Shown one piece after another: positions 27,124 through 36,463 of a stretch of 64,000 nt of DNA. Numbering within the stretch: the stretch's first letter is position 1; each line of letters begins with the position of its first letter. Location: positions 1,364,001 through 1,428,000 of the forward strand of contig NZ_CP025581.1 of assembly GCF_002865585.1 (NCBI RefSeq). The letters run 5' to 3'. This DNA comes from Nocardioides houyundeii. Lineage in GTDB: Bacteria; Actinomycetota; Actinomycetes; Propionibacteriales; Nocardioidaceae. Below the pieces are notes generated by a model that did not search any database, was not told the DNA's origin, and worked only from the letters and a program-made list of their open reading frames with translations. The translations under genes were made by a program, and so were the position numbers.

Positions 27124-28703
27124 TGCTGGCCACCGCGCACACCATCGCGCTGCAGGGCTCGACCGGACACCTGATCGAGGTGCAGGTCGACATCTCGCCC
27201 GGGGTGGTGGGGGCGACCATCGTGGGGCGTCCCGACGCCTCGCTGATGGAGGCCCGGGACCGGGTCCGCATGGCGATCACCCATGCGGCACCGCGCTGGC
27301 CCTCCACCCGGCGGGTGACGATCCTGCTGTCTCCCGCGGACCTGCCCAAACGGGGCACCCACTTCGACCTGGCGATCGCCATGGGCATCAAGGCGGCCGA
27401 CGCCGGGGTGCCGCGCGAGGCGCTGCGCGACACCGTCTTCCTCGGCGAGCTGGCGCTGGACGGCGGCCTGCGCCCGGTGCCCGGCGTGCTGCCGATGGTG
27501 ATGGCCGCGGCGGCGCGCGGGTTCGGCCGGGTCTTCGTGCCCGAGCCGCAGGCGGCCGAGGCGGCGCTGGTGCCCGGCATCGAGGTGTACGGCGTGCGGT
27601 CGCTGACCCAGGTGGTGGCCCAGCTCTGCGGGGAGATCGTGCCCGTGGCCGCGCCAGTGACCGAGCTCAGGGCGGCCAGCACGCTGTCGTGGCGCGGCCA
27701 GGACCGGCGCGAGGAGGTCGACATGCTCGACCTGGTGGGCCTCAGCGATGCCAAGTACGCCGTCGAGGTCGCGGCGGCAGGCGGCCACCATGTGCTGCTT
27801 TCGGGCCCCAAGGGGTCGGGCAAGACGAGCTTGGCGGAGCGGATCCCGACGATCCTGCCGGACCTCACCCGCGAGGAGGCCCTGGAGCTGACGGCCGTGT
27901 GGTCGCTGTCCGGCCCCATCGAGTCCGCCACCGGCGTCCTGGTGCGCCCGCCCTTCAGCGCCCCGCACCACGACGCCTCGAAGGCCAGCATCCTCGGCGG
28001 CGGGACCGGACGTGTCCGTCCCGGCGAGCTGAGCCGGGCGCACTGCGGTGTGCTGTTCCTCGACGAGTTCCCACTGTTCCGATCCGACGTCATCGAGGCG
28101 CTCCGGCAGCCCCTGGAGAGCGGGGAGGTCCGCGTGGTGCGCGGGGACGACGCAGCCACCTTCCCCGCCGGGGGCATGGTGGTGCTGGCCGCCAACCCCT
28201 GCCCCTGTGGGGAGTTCCATCCCTCCGCCGGTCTCGACAGGTGCGAGTGCCCGGAGGTGGCGCGCCGCGAGTACCGCCGGAAGGTCTCGGGGCCCATCTC
28301 CGACCGGATCGACATCGTGCGCCACGTGCTCCCGGCTCAGCCCCACGAGCGCGACCCCTTCGCCCCGCGTGAGGGATCGCCGGAGATCCGGGGGCGGGTG
28401 ACGCGTGCACGCCTGCGCCAGCATCAGCGGTACGCGGGACTCGGGTGGCGGCTCAACGCCCAGGCTCCGGGCCACCTGCTGCGCGAGCGGTGGCCGCTCC
28501 CGGACGCCGAGCAGCACCGGGTCGACGACGAGGTGTACGCCGGCCGGCTGAGCAGGCGGGGCGCCATCCGGGTCCACCGCCTCGCGTGGTCGGTGGCGGA
28601 CCTCGCCGCGGTGGACGAGCCGGGGGAGCGCGAGGTGGAGACCGCGCTGCGACTTCGTACCGGCGAGCCGCTGCGCTCCAGCGACCTGGGGCGGGTCGGA
28701 TGA
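27123..28703 (+). CDS. YifB/ComM family Mg chelatase-like AAA ATPase
   Basis: The 526-residue protein has the ComM layout: an N-terminal Lon-protease-like fold (about 1-190: GLP-like SPADLPKRGTHFDLAIA), the AAA core with Walker A GPKGSGKTS (about 228), Walker B (VLFLDEF), the ANPCPCGEF cysteine pair and a C-terminal Mg-chelatase helical domain. ComM is a branch-migration helicase promoting integration of donor DNA in transformable bacteria. It overlaps its neighbours on both sides (1 and 4 bp), giving YraN-ComM-DprA as a coupled unit. Confidence 0.93.
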   Translation: MLATAHTIALQGSTGHLIEVQVDISPGVVGATIVGRPDASLMEARDRVRMAITHAAPRWPSTRRVTILLSPADLPKRGTHFDLAIAMGIKAADAGVPREALRDTVFLGELALDGGLRPVPGVLPMVMAAAARGFGRVFVPEPQAAEAALVPGIEVYGVRSLTQVVAQLCGEIVPVAAPVTELRAASTLSWRGQDRREEVDMLDLVGLSDAKYAVEVAAAGGHHVLLSGPKGSGKTSLAERIPTILPDLTREEALELTAVWSLSGPIESATGVLVRPPFSAPHHDASKASILGGGTGRVRPGELSRAHCGVLFLDEFPLFRSDVIEALRQPLESGEVRVVRGDDAATFPAGGMVVLAANPCPCGEFHPSAGLDRCECPEVARREYRRKVSGPISDRIDIVRHVLPAQPHERDPFAPREGSPEIRGRVTRARLRQHQRYAGLGWRLNAQAPGHLLRERWPLPDAEQHRVDDEVYAGRLSRRGAIRVHRLAWSVADLAAVDEPGEREVETALRLRTGEPLRSSDLGRVG

Positions 28704-29833
28704 GCGTCACCGAGGAGGAGCGTCTGGCCAGGGCAGCGCTGAGCCGGCTCGCCGAGCCGGGAGACCCACGGCTGACCGGTCTGGTCAGCGAGATCGGCGC
28801 TGTCACCGTGCGCGACCACCTGCAGGCCGAGCGTGACCTCCACGGACTCCGCACCGACGTGGCGGAGCGTCTGGAGGCCCTGGACCCGGCCGCGGACCTG
28901 GAGCGCGCCGACAGGCTCGGTGTCCGGTTCGTGGTGCCTGGTGACCCGGAGTGGCCTGAGGGGCTGGACGAGCTCGCGCACGCTGGCGCGGTCGCCAACC
29001 GGGGCGGAGTGCCCGTCGGGCTGTGGCTGCGCGGGCACGCCCGGCTCGACACCGTGGCCTCGGGCGTGGCGGTGGTGGGGTGCCGGTCCTCCACCACCTA
29101 CGGGGACTCCACGGCGGGGGAGATCGCGGCGATGGCGGCCCGGGCGGGACTCAGCGTCGTGTCCGGGGCCGCGTTCGGCATAGACCAGGCCGCGCACCGG
29201 GGAGCCCTCGCGATGCAGGGGAGCACAGTCGCCGTGCTGGCCTGCGGGGCGGACCGGCACTATCCCGCGGCCCATCGCAGGCTGATCGACCACATCGCCG
29301 ACGTCGGCCTCGTGGTCTCCGAGGCTGCGCCCGGCTGTGCGCCCCTGCGGGTGCGGTTCCTGGCACGCAACCGCCTCGTGGCTGCCCTGGCCCGCGGCAC
29401 GGTGGTGGTCGAGGCGGCGGTCCGCAGTGGCGCGTTGAGCACCGCGCACTGGACGACGAGGCTGAACCGGCCGCTCATGGGCGTCCCCGGTCCGGTGACC
29501 AGCGCGCAGTCCCAGGGGGTGCACGAGAAGCTGCGCAGTGGAGAGGCGACGCTGGTGACCGGGGGCGAGGACGTGCTGGAGATCCTGGGACGTCCCGGAG
29601 ACCACCTGCGCGAGGAGCCCCGGGGGCCGGTCCGGGTCCGCGACGGTCTGGGACTACGGGCCCAGCAGGTGCTGGACGCGGTGCCAGTCACCCGGGGAGC
29701 AGCCGTGGACAGCATCGCCCGCTCCGCCGGCATCGGGCTGCGGGAGGTGCACTCGACGCTGGTGACCCTGGCGAGCCAGGGACTGGTGGTCCACGACTCC
29801 CGGGGCTGGCGGCTGGGGGACACGGCACGCTGA
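28700..29833 (+). CDS. dprA: DNA processing protein DprA
   Basis: DprA protects incoming single-stranded DNA and loads RecA. The 377-residue protein holds an N-terminal SAM-like region, the Rossmann-fold core ([14 protein letters not shown], then [21 protein letters not shown]) and a C-terminal winged-helix segment (about 310-377). The ATG overlaps the comM-like stop (ATGA). No other competence genes are visible here, so a role in natural transformation in this organism is an inference. Confidence 0.95.
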   Translation: MSVTEEERLARAALSRLAEPGDPRLTGLVSEIGAVTVRDHLQAERDLHGLRTDVAERLEALDPAADLERADRLGVRFVVPGDPEWPEGLDELAHAGAVANRGGVPVGLWLRGHARLDTVASGVAVVGCRSSTTYGDSTAGEIAAMAARAGLSVVSGAAFGIDQAAHRGALAMQGSTVAVLACGADRHYPAAHRRLIDHIADVGLVVSEAAPGCAPLRVRFLARNRLVAALARGTVVVEAAVRSGALSTAHWTTRLNRPLMGVPGPVTSAQSQGVHEKLRSGEATLVTGGEDVLEILGRPGDHLREEPRGPVRVRDGLGLRAQQVLDAVPVTRGAAVDSIARSAGIGLREVHSTLVTLASQGLVVHDSRGWRLGDTAR

Positions 29834-29859
29834 ACCGGGGCGTCCGGCGCCAGACTGTC

Positions 29860-29865
29860 TACGAT
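29860..29865 (+). promoter_or_regulatory. -10 element of xerC, leaderless type
   Basis: TACGAT ends 6 nt before the xerC ATG at 29872. Confidence 0.5.
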
Positions 29866-29871
29866 CGGCTC

Positions 29872-30825
29872 ATGACTGCCGAGGAGGACGGGGCTGCCGC
29901 GGCGCCCGAGCTGCTCCCGGAGCCCCTGGCCCGGGTCCTGGCCGACTACGAGCGGCACCTCGTCGCCGAGCGCGACCTGACGCCCAACACGGTCCGCGCC
30001 TACCTCAAGGACGTGGCCGGCATGCTGGAGCACGTCCACCGGCTCGGCCACGTGGACGTCAGCGGCCTGGACCTGCGAGCGCTGCGCAGCTGGCTGGCCA
30101 AGCAACAGAGTCTCGGAAGGTCTCGCACGACGCTGGCGCGACGTGCCAGCGCGGTGCGGGTGTTCACCAGGTGGCTGGCCCGCACCGACCGCACCCCCCA
30201 GGACGCGGGGGCCTCGCTGCTCTCTCCGAAGCTGGCCAGGACGTTGCCCCCGGTCCTGCGTGCCGACGAGGCGACGGACCTCATCGCCGCAGCCGCGGCG
30301 CGGATGGAGGACGGCGGACCGGTGGCGCTGCGGGACGTGGCGATCCTGGAGATCCTCTACGCCACCGGGATCCGGGTGGGCGAGCTCGCCGGCCTGGACC
30401 TGGACGACGTCGACGACGACCGGCAGGTGCTGCGGGTCTTCGGCAAGGGACGCAAGGAGCGCACCGTCCCCTTCGGTCGACCGGCGGCCGTCGCCCTTGC
30501 CTCGTGGCGGCTCCAGGGCCGCCCTCGCCTGGTGGTGCCGGGCTCCGGTCCCGCGCTGTTCCTGGGTGCCCGCGGCGGGCGGGTGGACGCGCGCATCGTG
30601 CGCGAGATGGTGCACCGGCGCCTGGCCGAGGTGCCCGGGGCTCCCGACATGGGGCCGCACGGGCTGCGGCACACCGCGGCGACCCACCTACTCGAGGGTG
30701 GTGCGGACCTCCGGTCCGTGCAGGAGCTCCTGGGCCATGCCTCGCTGTCGACCACCCAGCTCTACACCCACGTCTCCACGGATCGGCTGCGCCGGGCCTA
30801 TCGACAGGCTCATCCGCGCGCGTGA
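29872..30825 (+). CDS. xerC: Tyrosine recombinase XerC
   Basis: XerC, with XerD, resolves chromosome dimers at dif. The 317-residue protein carries an N-terminal core-binding domain with [13 protein letters not shown], and all catalytic residues: R168 (ATGIRVGEL), K192 (GKGRKERTV), H263 and R266 ([10 protein letters not shown]), H289 (LGHASLST) and Y298 (LYTHV). Its location after dprA is the usual one, so it is the housekeeping recombinase rather than an integrase of a mobile element. The ATG at 29872 is close after TACGAT. Confidence 0.95.
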   Translation: MTAEEDGAAAAPELLPEPLARVLADYERHLVAERDLTPNTVRAYLKDVAGMLEHVHRLGHVDVSGLDLRALRSWLAKQQSLGRSRTTLARRASAVRVFTRWLARTDRTPQDAGASLLSPKLARTLPPVLRADEATDLIAAAAARMEDGGPVALRDVAILEILYATGIRVGELAGLDLDDVDDDRQVLRVFGKGRKERTVPFGRPAAVALASWRLQGRPRLVVPGSGPALFLGARGGRVDARIVREMVHRRLAEVPGAPDMGPHGLRHTAATHLLEGGADLRSVQELLGHASLSTTQLYTHVSTDRLRRAYRQAHPRA

Positions 30826-30839
30826 GCGGTCCGGCTCAC
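30822..30839. terminator. Convergent stem-loop between xerC and the M23-type gene
   Basis: GTGAGC (30822-30827) pairs with GCTCAC (30834-30839), a 6-bp stem over a 6-nt loop. It is built around the xerC stop codon and abuts the stop of the opposing gene. Confidence 0.35.
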
Positions 30840-30840
30840 C

Positions 30841-31365
30841 TCACCGGCGCCACAGCGGCAGCAGCCTGACCGGGACGTCCTCGCCCACCAGCCGGAGCGG
30901 GTCGAGGTAGACCTTGCCCCGCCGCCATCCCCAGTGCAGGCACGCGGCGGGGTAGCAGTGCGAGAACGGCACGACCAGCCAGCCCACGCGCTCACCTGCC
31001 CGCACCACGTCTCCGGGGCGCACCGAGGCGGCCACCGGCTCGTAGGTGGTCCTCGTCTCGCCGTGGTCCACCACGACGACCCGCTTGCCGCCGATCGAGC
31101 CGGCGAAGCTCACCCGCCCGGGCAGCGCCGCCCGGACCGGCTGGGCCGGGCTGCCCAGCAGGTCCACTCCCCGGTGCCCCGAGCCGTAGACCAGCTCCGG
31201 CGGGTCGAACGCCCTGACCAGCGCAGGCTCCGGAGCCAGAGGCCACGTGCCCACCGGATCGGCGGCGGCGGGCAGAGCGGCCCGTGCCCCACCGGCACCG
31301 GGGTGCGGGGTCACGGCCACCAGGATCGCAGCGACGAGGATGACGAGACGGATTCGCACCATCAA
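30841..31365 (-). CDS. Secreted M23-type (LytM-like) peptidase homologue with altered active site
   Basis: The 174-residue protein has a signal peptide (hydrophobic core VILVAAILVAV) and a LytM-like domain. GHRGVDLLG holds the first zinc ligands (HxxxD). The second motif, normally HxH, reads CLHWG, so a cysteine replaces the first of those histidines. That position is the catalytic base in LytM, so the protein may be inactive, or use cysteine, or regulate another hydrolase. I recall similar variants in actinobacteria, so the change is probably lineage-wide. It faces rpsB across a 401-bp gap and converges with xerC. Confidence 0.85.
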   Translation of the reverse strand: MMVRIRLVILVAAILVAVTPHPGAGGARAALPAAADPVGTWPLAPEPALVRAFDPPELVYGSGHRGVDLLGSPAQPVRAALPGRVSFAGSIGGKRVVVVDHGETRTTYEPVAASVRPGDVVRAGERVGWLVVPFSHCYPAACLHWGWRRGKVYLDPLRLVGEDVPVRLLPLWRR

Positions 31366-31766
31366 GCCAGCCTTGAGCAGGACGCGGCACCGGGCGGGCG
31401 GCGTTGCCCGGGACTGTGGAACAACCCTGGAGATGGACGCAGAAACCGTCGGTGTGCACGTGCGGCGGCCCGGGCGCTGCGATTTCCCCGGGCGTGGCGA
31501 GGTGGCCTACTCTGTCAGGAGCAGCTCACCCGAGCTGACTTCGCACGCTTGCAGACCACGCCGGAGTCGTCTTCCTAGACTCCGACCACCCGTGGGCGAC
31601 GATCCTCGGTTCCAGCTCCCGCAAGGGAAGTGGATGGGATCGCGCGTGAGCGTCAGGGCCTGCGGCACCCGCCGCCGGCAGCAAACCGCAAACATGCAGG
31701 AGCCACCAGGCTCCCCGCTCCTCGGAGCCGGGGTCTCGGAGCTCCGCACTGAACATGGAGATCCAC
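31366..31766. other. Intergenic region between the M23-type gene and rpsB
   Basis: This 401-bp stretch separates divergent genes and must hold the rpsB promoter and leader. I see no protein gene. GC-rich hairpin sequence is present just before rpsB (around 31705-31745), including GGCTCC/GGAGCC arms. A TAGACT at 31576-31581 is a possible -10 but lacks a well-spaced -35. A ribosomal-protein S2 leader structure is possible but I cannot define it. Confidence 0.5.
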
Positions 31767-32768
31767 ATGGCAGTCGTCACCATGCGCCAGCTTCTCGAGA
31801 GCGGCGTCCACTTCGGGCACCAGACCCGTCGTTGGAACCCCAAGATGAAGCGCTTCATCATGACCGAGCGCAACGGCATCTACATCATCGACCTGCAGCA
31901 GTCGCTGGCCTACATCGACCGTTCCTACGCCTTCATCAAGGAGGTCGTCTCCAAGGGCGGCACCGTGATGTTCGTGGGCACCAAGAAGCAGGCGCAGGAG
32001 GCCATCGCCGAGCAGGCCACCCGCGTCGGCATGCCCTACGTCAACCAGCGCTGGCTCGGTGGCATGCTCACCAACTTCCAGACCGTGCACCAGCGGATCA
32101 ACCGCCTCAAGGAGCTCGACGAGATCGACTTCGACGACGTGGCCGGCAGCAGCCGCACCAAGAAGGAGCTGCTGCAGATGCGCCGCGAGCGCGACAAGCT
32201 CAACAAGTCGCTGGGCGGTATCCGCGAGATGACCCGGACCCCCTCCGCGGTGTGGATCGTCGACACCAACAAGGAGCACCTCGCCGTCGAGGAGGCGCGC
32301 AAGCTGCGCATCCCGATCGTGGGCATCCTGGACTCCAACTGCGACCCCGACGTCGTCGACTTCCCGATCCCGGGCAACGACGACGCGATCCGCGCGGTCG
32401 GCCTGCTGACCCGCGTGGTCGCCGACGCCGTCGCCGAGGGCCTGATCGCCCGCTCCGGCGCCAAGACCGGTGCCGAGTCCGGTGCCGCGGCCAGCGAGCC
32501 CCTCGCCGAGTGGGAGCGCGAGCTGCTCTCCGGTGAGGCCGAGAAGGCCGCCGTCGAGGCGACCGGTGGCGACTCCGCGACCGACGCTCCGGCTTCCGAG
32601 TCGACCGGTGCCGCCGCCGAGGCGCCCGCCGCCGACGCTGTCGCCGAGGCTGCCCAGGAGGCCCCCGTTGCTGAGGCCCCTGCTGCCGAGGCCCCTGCTG
32701 CTGAGGCCCCCGTTGCTGAGGCCCCCGCTGCCGAGGCGCCTGCCGAGGACGCCGCCGAGAAGAACTGA
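31767..32768 (+). CDS. rpsB: 30S ribosomal protein S2 (uS2) with an Ala/Glu/Pro-rich tail
   Basis: Residues up to about 245 are typical uS2 ([42 protein letters not shown]). The C-terminal 85 or so residues are Ala/Glu/Pro rich and include five near-identical EAP(V/A)A units encoded by a 15-nt tandem repeat at 32658-32732. The ATG at 31767 has GGAG 6 nt upstream; an in-frame ATG at 31755 is possible but lacks a Shine-Dalgarno. tsf follows after 48 bp, the standard pair. Confidence 0.95.
   Translation: MAVVTMRQLLESGVHFGHQTRRWNPKMKRFIMTERNGIYIIDLQQSLAYIDRSYAFIKEVVSKGGTVMFVGTKKQAQEAIAEQATRVGMPYVNQRWLGGMLTNFQTVHQRINRLKELDEIDFDDVAGSSRTKKELLQMRRERDKLNKSLGGIREMTRTPSAVWIVDTNKEHLAVEEARKLRIPIVGILDSNCDPDVVDFPIPGNDDAIRAVGLLTRVVADAVAEGLIARSGAKTGAESGAAASEPLAEWERELLSGEAEKAAVEATGGDSATDAPASESTGAAAEAPAADAVAEAAQEAPVAEAPAAEAPAAEAPVAEAPAAEAPAEDAAEKN
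32658..32732 (+). repeat. 15-nt tandem repeat in rpsB (5 copies)
   Basis: Five consecutive units of the form GAGGCCCCYGYTGCY encode the EAP(V/A)A repeat of the S2 tail. Such direct repeats can expand or contract by replication slippage. Confidence 0.85.
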
Positions 32769-32816
32769 CGTCCGCGTCAGTCCTCCGACTACCCCCAGAA
32801 CTCAAGGAAGTAGAAC

Positions 32817-33632
32817 ATGGCTAACTTCTCCGCAGCCGACGTCAAGAAGCTCCGTGAGCTGACCAGCGCCGGCATGATGGACTGCAAGAAGGCGCTCACC
32901 GAGACCGACGGCGACTTCGACAAGGCGATCGAGCTGCTTCGCGTCAAGGGCGCGGCGAAGGCCGCGAGCCGGGCCGCCGAGCGCGAGACCAGCGCCGGCC
33001 TCGTCGCCCACCACGGTGGTGCGCTCATCGAGCTCAAGTCCGAGACCGACTTCGTGGCCAAGAACGAGGACTTCATCGCGGTCGCCAACCAGATCGTCGA
33101 GGCGGCTGACGCCGCCAAGGCCGGCGACCTCGAGACGCTCAAGGCCGTGTCGCTGGGCGACAAGACCGTCGGGGAGGTCGTGGAGAACCTGGCGATCACC
33201 ATCGGCGAGAAGATCGAGCTCGGCCGGGTCGCCTACTTCGACGGGGACGTCGTGTCGTACATGCACAAGCGTGCCGCCGACCTGCCCCCTGCCGTGGGTG
33301 TCCTGATCGAGTACACCGGCGACAACGCGGACGCTGCTCGCGGTGCCGCGATGCAGGTCGCGGCCATGCGCCCGCAGTACCTCACCCGCGACGAGGTCCC
33401 CGCGGACATCGTCGCCAAGGAGCGCGAGATCGCCGAGGCGACCTCGCGTGAGGAGGGCAAGCCCGAGCAGGCGATCGCCAAGATCACCGAGGGTCGTCTG
33501 AACGGCTTCTTCAAGGACGTCGTCCTGCTCGAGCAGCCGTCGGTGACCGAGAACAAGAAGTCGGTCAAGACCGTCCTCGACGAGGCCGGCGTGACGCTGA
33601 CGCGCTTCGCCCGCTTCGAGGTCGGCGCCTGA
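32817..33632 (+). CDS. tsf: Elongation factor Ts
   Basis: EF-Ts recycles EF-Tu from GDP to GTP form. The 271-residue protein has the UBA-like N-terminal domain ([20 protein letters not shown]), the EF-Tu-interacting [10 protein letters not shown] motif, and a complete core and C-terminal module. The ATG is preceded by AAGGAAG (about 8 nt upstream). It lies in rpsB-tsf-pyrH-frr order, the bacterial standard. A TAGGGT at 33638-33643 downstream may give pyrH a separate promoter. Confidence 0.97.
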   Translation: MANFSAADVKKLRELTSAGMMDCKKALTETDGDFDKAIELLRVKGAAKAASRAAERETSAGLVAHHGGALIELKSETDFVAKNEDFIAVANQIVEAADAAKAGDLETLKAVSLGDKTVGEVVENLAITIGEKIELGRVAYFDGDVVSYMHKRAADLPPAVGVLIEYTGDNADAARGAAMQVAAMRPQYLTRDEVPADIVAKEREIAEATSREEGKPEQAIAKITEGRLNGFFKDVVLLEQPSVTENKKSVKTVLDEAGVTLTRFARFEVGA

Positions 33633-33637
33633 CCTGA

Positions 33638-33643
33638 GTAGGG
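33638..33643 (+). promoter_or_regulatory. Candidate -10 element between tsf and pyrH
   Basis: TAGGGT lies just after the tsf stop and about 109 bp before the pyrH start. It would give pyrH a leadered transcript in addition to read-through from rpsB-tsf. Confidence 0.3.
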
Positions 33644-33751
33644 TTCGACCCAATTAGACGACGAGGAGGCCGGTTCGGTGGATCAGCACATGACCATCGG
33701 GCCGGTCTTCTCGCATCCTCGCCGCAACCCGGCGACGCGAAAGGATCTGGC

Positions 33752-34468
33752 GTGACCCTGTACTCCCGTGTCCTGATCAAGCTCTCCGGCGAGGTGTTCG
33801 GCGGCGGGCGGGTGGGCGTCGACCCCGATGTGGTCGCCAAGGTCGCGCGCGAGATAGCCGCCGTGGTCCGCGCCGGTGTCGGCGTCTCGATCGTGGTCGG
33901 CGGTGGCAACTTCTTCCGCGGCGCCGAGATGCAGCAGCGCGGCATGGACCGCGCCCGCGCCGACTACATGGGCATGCTCGGCACCGTGATGAACTGCCTG
34001 GCCCTCCAGGACTTCCTGGAGAAGGAGGGCATCGAGACCCGGGTGCAGACCGCCATCACCATGGGTCAGGTGGCCGAGCCCTACATTCCGCGGCGCGCCA
34101 TCCGGCACCTCGAGAAGGGCCGCGTCGTCATCTTCGGCGCCGGGGCGGGCATGCCGTTCTTCTCCACCGACACCGTGGCGGCTCAGCGAGCGCTGGAGAC
34201 CCGCTGCGAGGTCGTGCTGATGGCCAAGCAGGGTGTGGACGGCGTCTACACCGCCGACCCCCGCATCGACCCCACGGCCACCAAGCTCGACACGCTGTCC
34301 TTCTCCGACGCCCTGCGCCAGGGCCTCAAGGTGGCCGACGCGACCGCGTTCGCGCTGTGCATGGAGAACAACATGCCGCTCATCGTCTTCGGCATGGAGG
34401 ACGAGGGTGCGATCCTGCGCATCGTGCAGGGTGAGAAGATTGGCACGCTGGTGAGCACCGAGGGCTGA
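33752..34468 (+). CDS. pyrH: UMP kinase
   Basis: PyrH phosphorylates UMP to UDP. The 238-residue protein belongs to the amino-acid kinase fold: [12 protein letters not shown] at the N terminus, [11 protein letters not shown], and [14 protein letters not shown] near the nucleotide site. The family is hexameric and feedback-regulated by UTP. The GTG at 33752 has AAAGGA about 6 nt upstream. frr starts 56 bp later. Confidence 0.97.
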   Translation: MTLYSRVLIKLSGEVFGGGRVGVDPDVVAKVAREIAAVVRAGVGVSIVVGGGNFFRGAEMQQRGMDRARADYMGMLGTVMNCLALQDFLEKEGIETRVQTAITMGQVAEPYIPRRAIRHLEKGRVVIFGAGAGMPFFSTDTVAAQRALETRCEVVLMAKQGVDGVYTADPRIDPTATKLDTLSFSDALRQGLKVADATAFALCMENNMPLIVFGMEDEGAILRIVQGEKIGTLVSTEG

Positions 34469-34524
34469 GCCCTCTGCGCCACCTCCCACAGCACCACGAC
34501 GACGCATCCCGAGAGTAGGCAGCC

Positions 34525-35082
34525 GTGATCAACGACATCCTCCGCGAGACCGAGGGCAAGATGGGCAAGTCGGTGGAGTCCACCCGAGAGGACTTCTCGA
34601 CCATCCGTGCCGGTCGCGCCAACCCCAGCATGTTCAGCAAGATCGTGGTGGACTACTACGGGTCCCCGACGCCGCTGCAGTCGCTGGCCACCTTCACCTC
34701 GCAGGACGCCCGGGTGATCCTCATCGCGCCCTTCGACATCAGCGCCATGGACGCCATCGAGCGTGCGGTCCGGGACTCGGACCTGGGCGTCAACCCCTCC
34801 AACGACGGTCGGGTGCTGCGCTGCGCGTTCCCTGAGCTGACCGAGGAGCGCCGCAAGGAGTACATCAAGCTCGCGAAGGGCAAGGCCGAGGACGGCCGGG
34901 TCTCGGTGCGCAACGTGCGTCGTACCGCCAAGCAGCAGCTCGAGAAGCTCGAGAAGGACGGCGAGGTGGGCAAGGACGACGTCTCGGGCGCGGAGAAGCG
35001 ACTGGACGCGATGACCAAGACCCACACCGACCAGATCGACGAGATGCTGAAGAAGAAGGAAGCCGAGCTGCTCGAGGTCTGA
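34525..35082 (+). CDS. frr: Ribosome recycling factor
   Basis: RRF, with EF-G, splits the post-termination ribosome. The 185-residue protein is full length: the N-terminal half of the helical bundle (REDFSTIRAGRANPSMFSKI), domain II (YYGSPTPLQSLATFT), and a long C-terminal helix (EKDGEVGKDDVSGAEKRL). The GTG start is preceded by GAGAGTAGG, a weak Shine-Dalgarno. cdsA begins 13 bp after the stop. Confidence 0.97.
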   Translation: MINDILRETEGKMGKSVESTREDFSTIRAGRANPSMFSKIVVDYYGSPTPLQSLATFTSQDARVILIAPFDISAMDAIERAVRDSDLGVNPSNDGRVLRCAFPELTEERRKEYIKLAKGKAEDGRVSVRNVRRTAKQQLEKLEKDGEVGKDDVSGAEKRLDAMTKTHTDQIDEMLKKKEAELLEV

Positions 35083-35095
35083 GCTACCCACTTCT

Positions 35096-35971
35096 ATGAC
35101 GACCCCCTCACCCACGTCCGACGTGCCCCAGAAGGACCACGGGCGCGCCGGTCGCAACCTCCCGGCAGCGGTCGCTTCCGCCGTCGTGCTGCTCGGCATG
35201 GTCGCCGGGACCCTGTACTTCTGGAAGACCGCCTTCATCGTCGTCGTGGCGGTCGCGGTGCTGGTGGGGGTGTGGGAGCTGCGCCGCGGCTTCCTGGTCA
35301 AGGACATCGACCTCCCCGAGCAGCCGCTGATGCTCGGCGGGGTCGTGATGGTCGCGGTGGCCTACTTCGGGGGAGCGGCCGCGCTCGTCACGGCCACGGC
35401 GGTGACGGCGCTGGCCGTCATGCTGTGGCTGTTGCGGCGAGGGGTCGAGGGGTACGTCCGGACCGCGACGGCCTCGGTCTTCGTGCTGGTCTACCTGCCG
35501 TTCCTGGCCTCGTTCGTGGGGCTGATGCTCTCCGAGGGCGGGACCAGCGACTTCGACCGGTGGGACGAGGGCGTGAAGGGGATCGTGGTCTTCATCCTCG
35601 TCACCGTCGCCTCGGACACCGGCGGCTACGTCGCGGGGGTGCTGTTCGGCAAGCACCCGATGGCGCCGGTCATCTCGCCCAAGAAGTCCTGGGAGGGCTT
35701 CGCGGGCTCGGCTGTGGCCTGTGTGGCGGCCGGGTGGTTCCTGGTGACCGTCCTGCTCGAGGGCGACGCCTGGGTCGGGGTGCTGCTGGGCCTGATCACC
35801 GTGGTGATGGCCACCCTCGGTGACCTCGTCGAGTCGGTGATCAAGCGCGATCTCGGGATCAAGGACATGTCGCACGTGATCCCCGGGCACGGCGGGCTGA
35901 TGGACCGGCTGGACTCGCTGCTCGCCACCATCGCGCCGACCTGGCTGCTGCTGCACTACCTCGTCTTCTAG
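35096..35971 (+). CDS. cdsA: Phosphatidate cytidylyltransferase
   Basis: CdsA makes CDP-diacylglycerol from phosphatidic acid and CTP, the branch point of phospholipid synthesis, in the membrane. The 291-residue protein has about eight hydrophobic helices, the ISPKKSWEGF motif and the C-terminal CDS signature (VIKRDLGIKDMSHVIPGHGG, with its acidic and aromatic residues). The first 25 residues are polar and cytoplasmic. It follows frr, as in most actinobacteria. Confidence 0.95.
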   Translation: MTTPSPTSDVPQKDHGRAGRNLPAAVASAVVLLGMVAGTLYFWKTAFIVVVAVAVLVGVWELRRGFLVKDIDLPEQPLMLGGVVMVAVAYFGGAAALVTATAVTALAVMLWLLRRGVEGYVRTATASVFVLVYLPFLASFVGLMLSEGGTSDFDRWDEGVKGIVVFILVTVASDTGGYVAGVLFGKHPMAPVISPKKSWEGFAGSAVACVAAGWFLVTVLLEGDAWVGVLLGLITVVMATLGDLVESVIKRDLGIKDMSHVIPGHGGLMDRLDSLLATIAPTWLLLHYLVF

Positions 35972-36037
35972 CCTGCCCTGGGCAGTGGCCGGTGCCGCGC
36001 ACCGGAACGTCGCGCCGCGGCCGGGGGTGCTGCCCCC

Positions 36038-36043
36038 TACGAT
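36038..36043 (+). promoter_or_regulatory. -10 element of the 36051 gene, leaderless type
   Basis: TACGAT ends 7 nt before the ATG at 36051. Confidence 0.45.
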
Positions 36044-36050
36044 GAGGCGC

Positions 36051-36410
36051 ATGAGTTCACCGGAGTCCCCGACCCGCCCGGAGACCGAGGCGGCTGCCCG
36101 TCGCCTGGACTGGTGGCACCGCAGCCACCCGACCTTCGCCGCGCTCACCGGGTTCTTCGCCGGCATGCTCTTCGTGACAGCCGTCCCGGGTGGGTTCGTC
36201 AGCGTGCTGCGGCTGATGCTGCCCTACGAGGACGCGGAGAGGCTGTTCCCGCTCGTCGCGATCGGGCTGGTCGTGCCCATCGCCATGCTGGCGCGCCGCA
36301 AGACCCGGCGCTTCGGGATCTTCATGGCCATCGGCATGGTCCTCACCGCGCTCGTGGTGCTCGGCGTCGCCTCGCTGGTTCTCTACTTCATGGTCCGCCA
36401 AGACGCCTGA
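36051..36410 (+). CDS. Small membrane protein, unknown function
   Basis: The 119-residue protein has about three hydrophobic segments (around FAALTGFFAGMLFVTAV, FPLVAIGLVVPIAMLA and FMAIGMVLTALVVLGVASL) between short polar loops, after a polar N terminus with a Trp-Trp pair. I do not recognise a family. The ATG at 36051 follows TACGAT by 7 nt. It lies between cdsA and rlmN in the same direction. Confidence 0.65.
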   Translation: MSSPESPTRPETEAAARRLDWWHRSHPTFAALTGFFAGMLFVTAVPGGFVSVLRLMLPYEDAERLFPLVAIGLVVPIAMLARRKTRRFGIFMAIGMVLTALVVLGVASLVLYFMVRQDA

Positions 36411-36463
36411 GGTGAGCCCGCGACTCGGCGCTGGTGGGGGTGGGGTGGGATGATTGACCAGCC

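Noticed and set aside
26130-28577. Long minus-strand open frame opposite rnhB, YraN and the comM-like gene
   Set aside because: No recognisable motif, and it spans several real plus-strand genes and their gaps; a high-GC artefact.
29872-30825. XerC-type gene as an integrase of a mobile element
   Set aside because: It lies in the standard dprA-xerC position with no attachment repeats, phage genes or tRNA nearby.
31549-31581. TTGCAG and TAGACT as the rpsB promoter
   Set aside because: The spacing is 21 bp, too long for a normal promoter. TAGACT alone is weak evidence.
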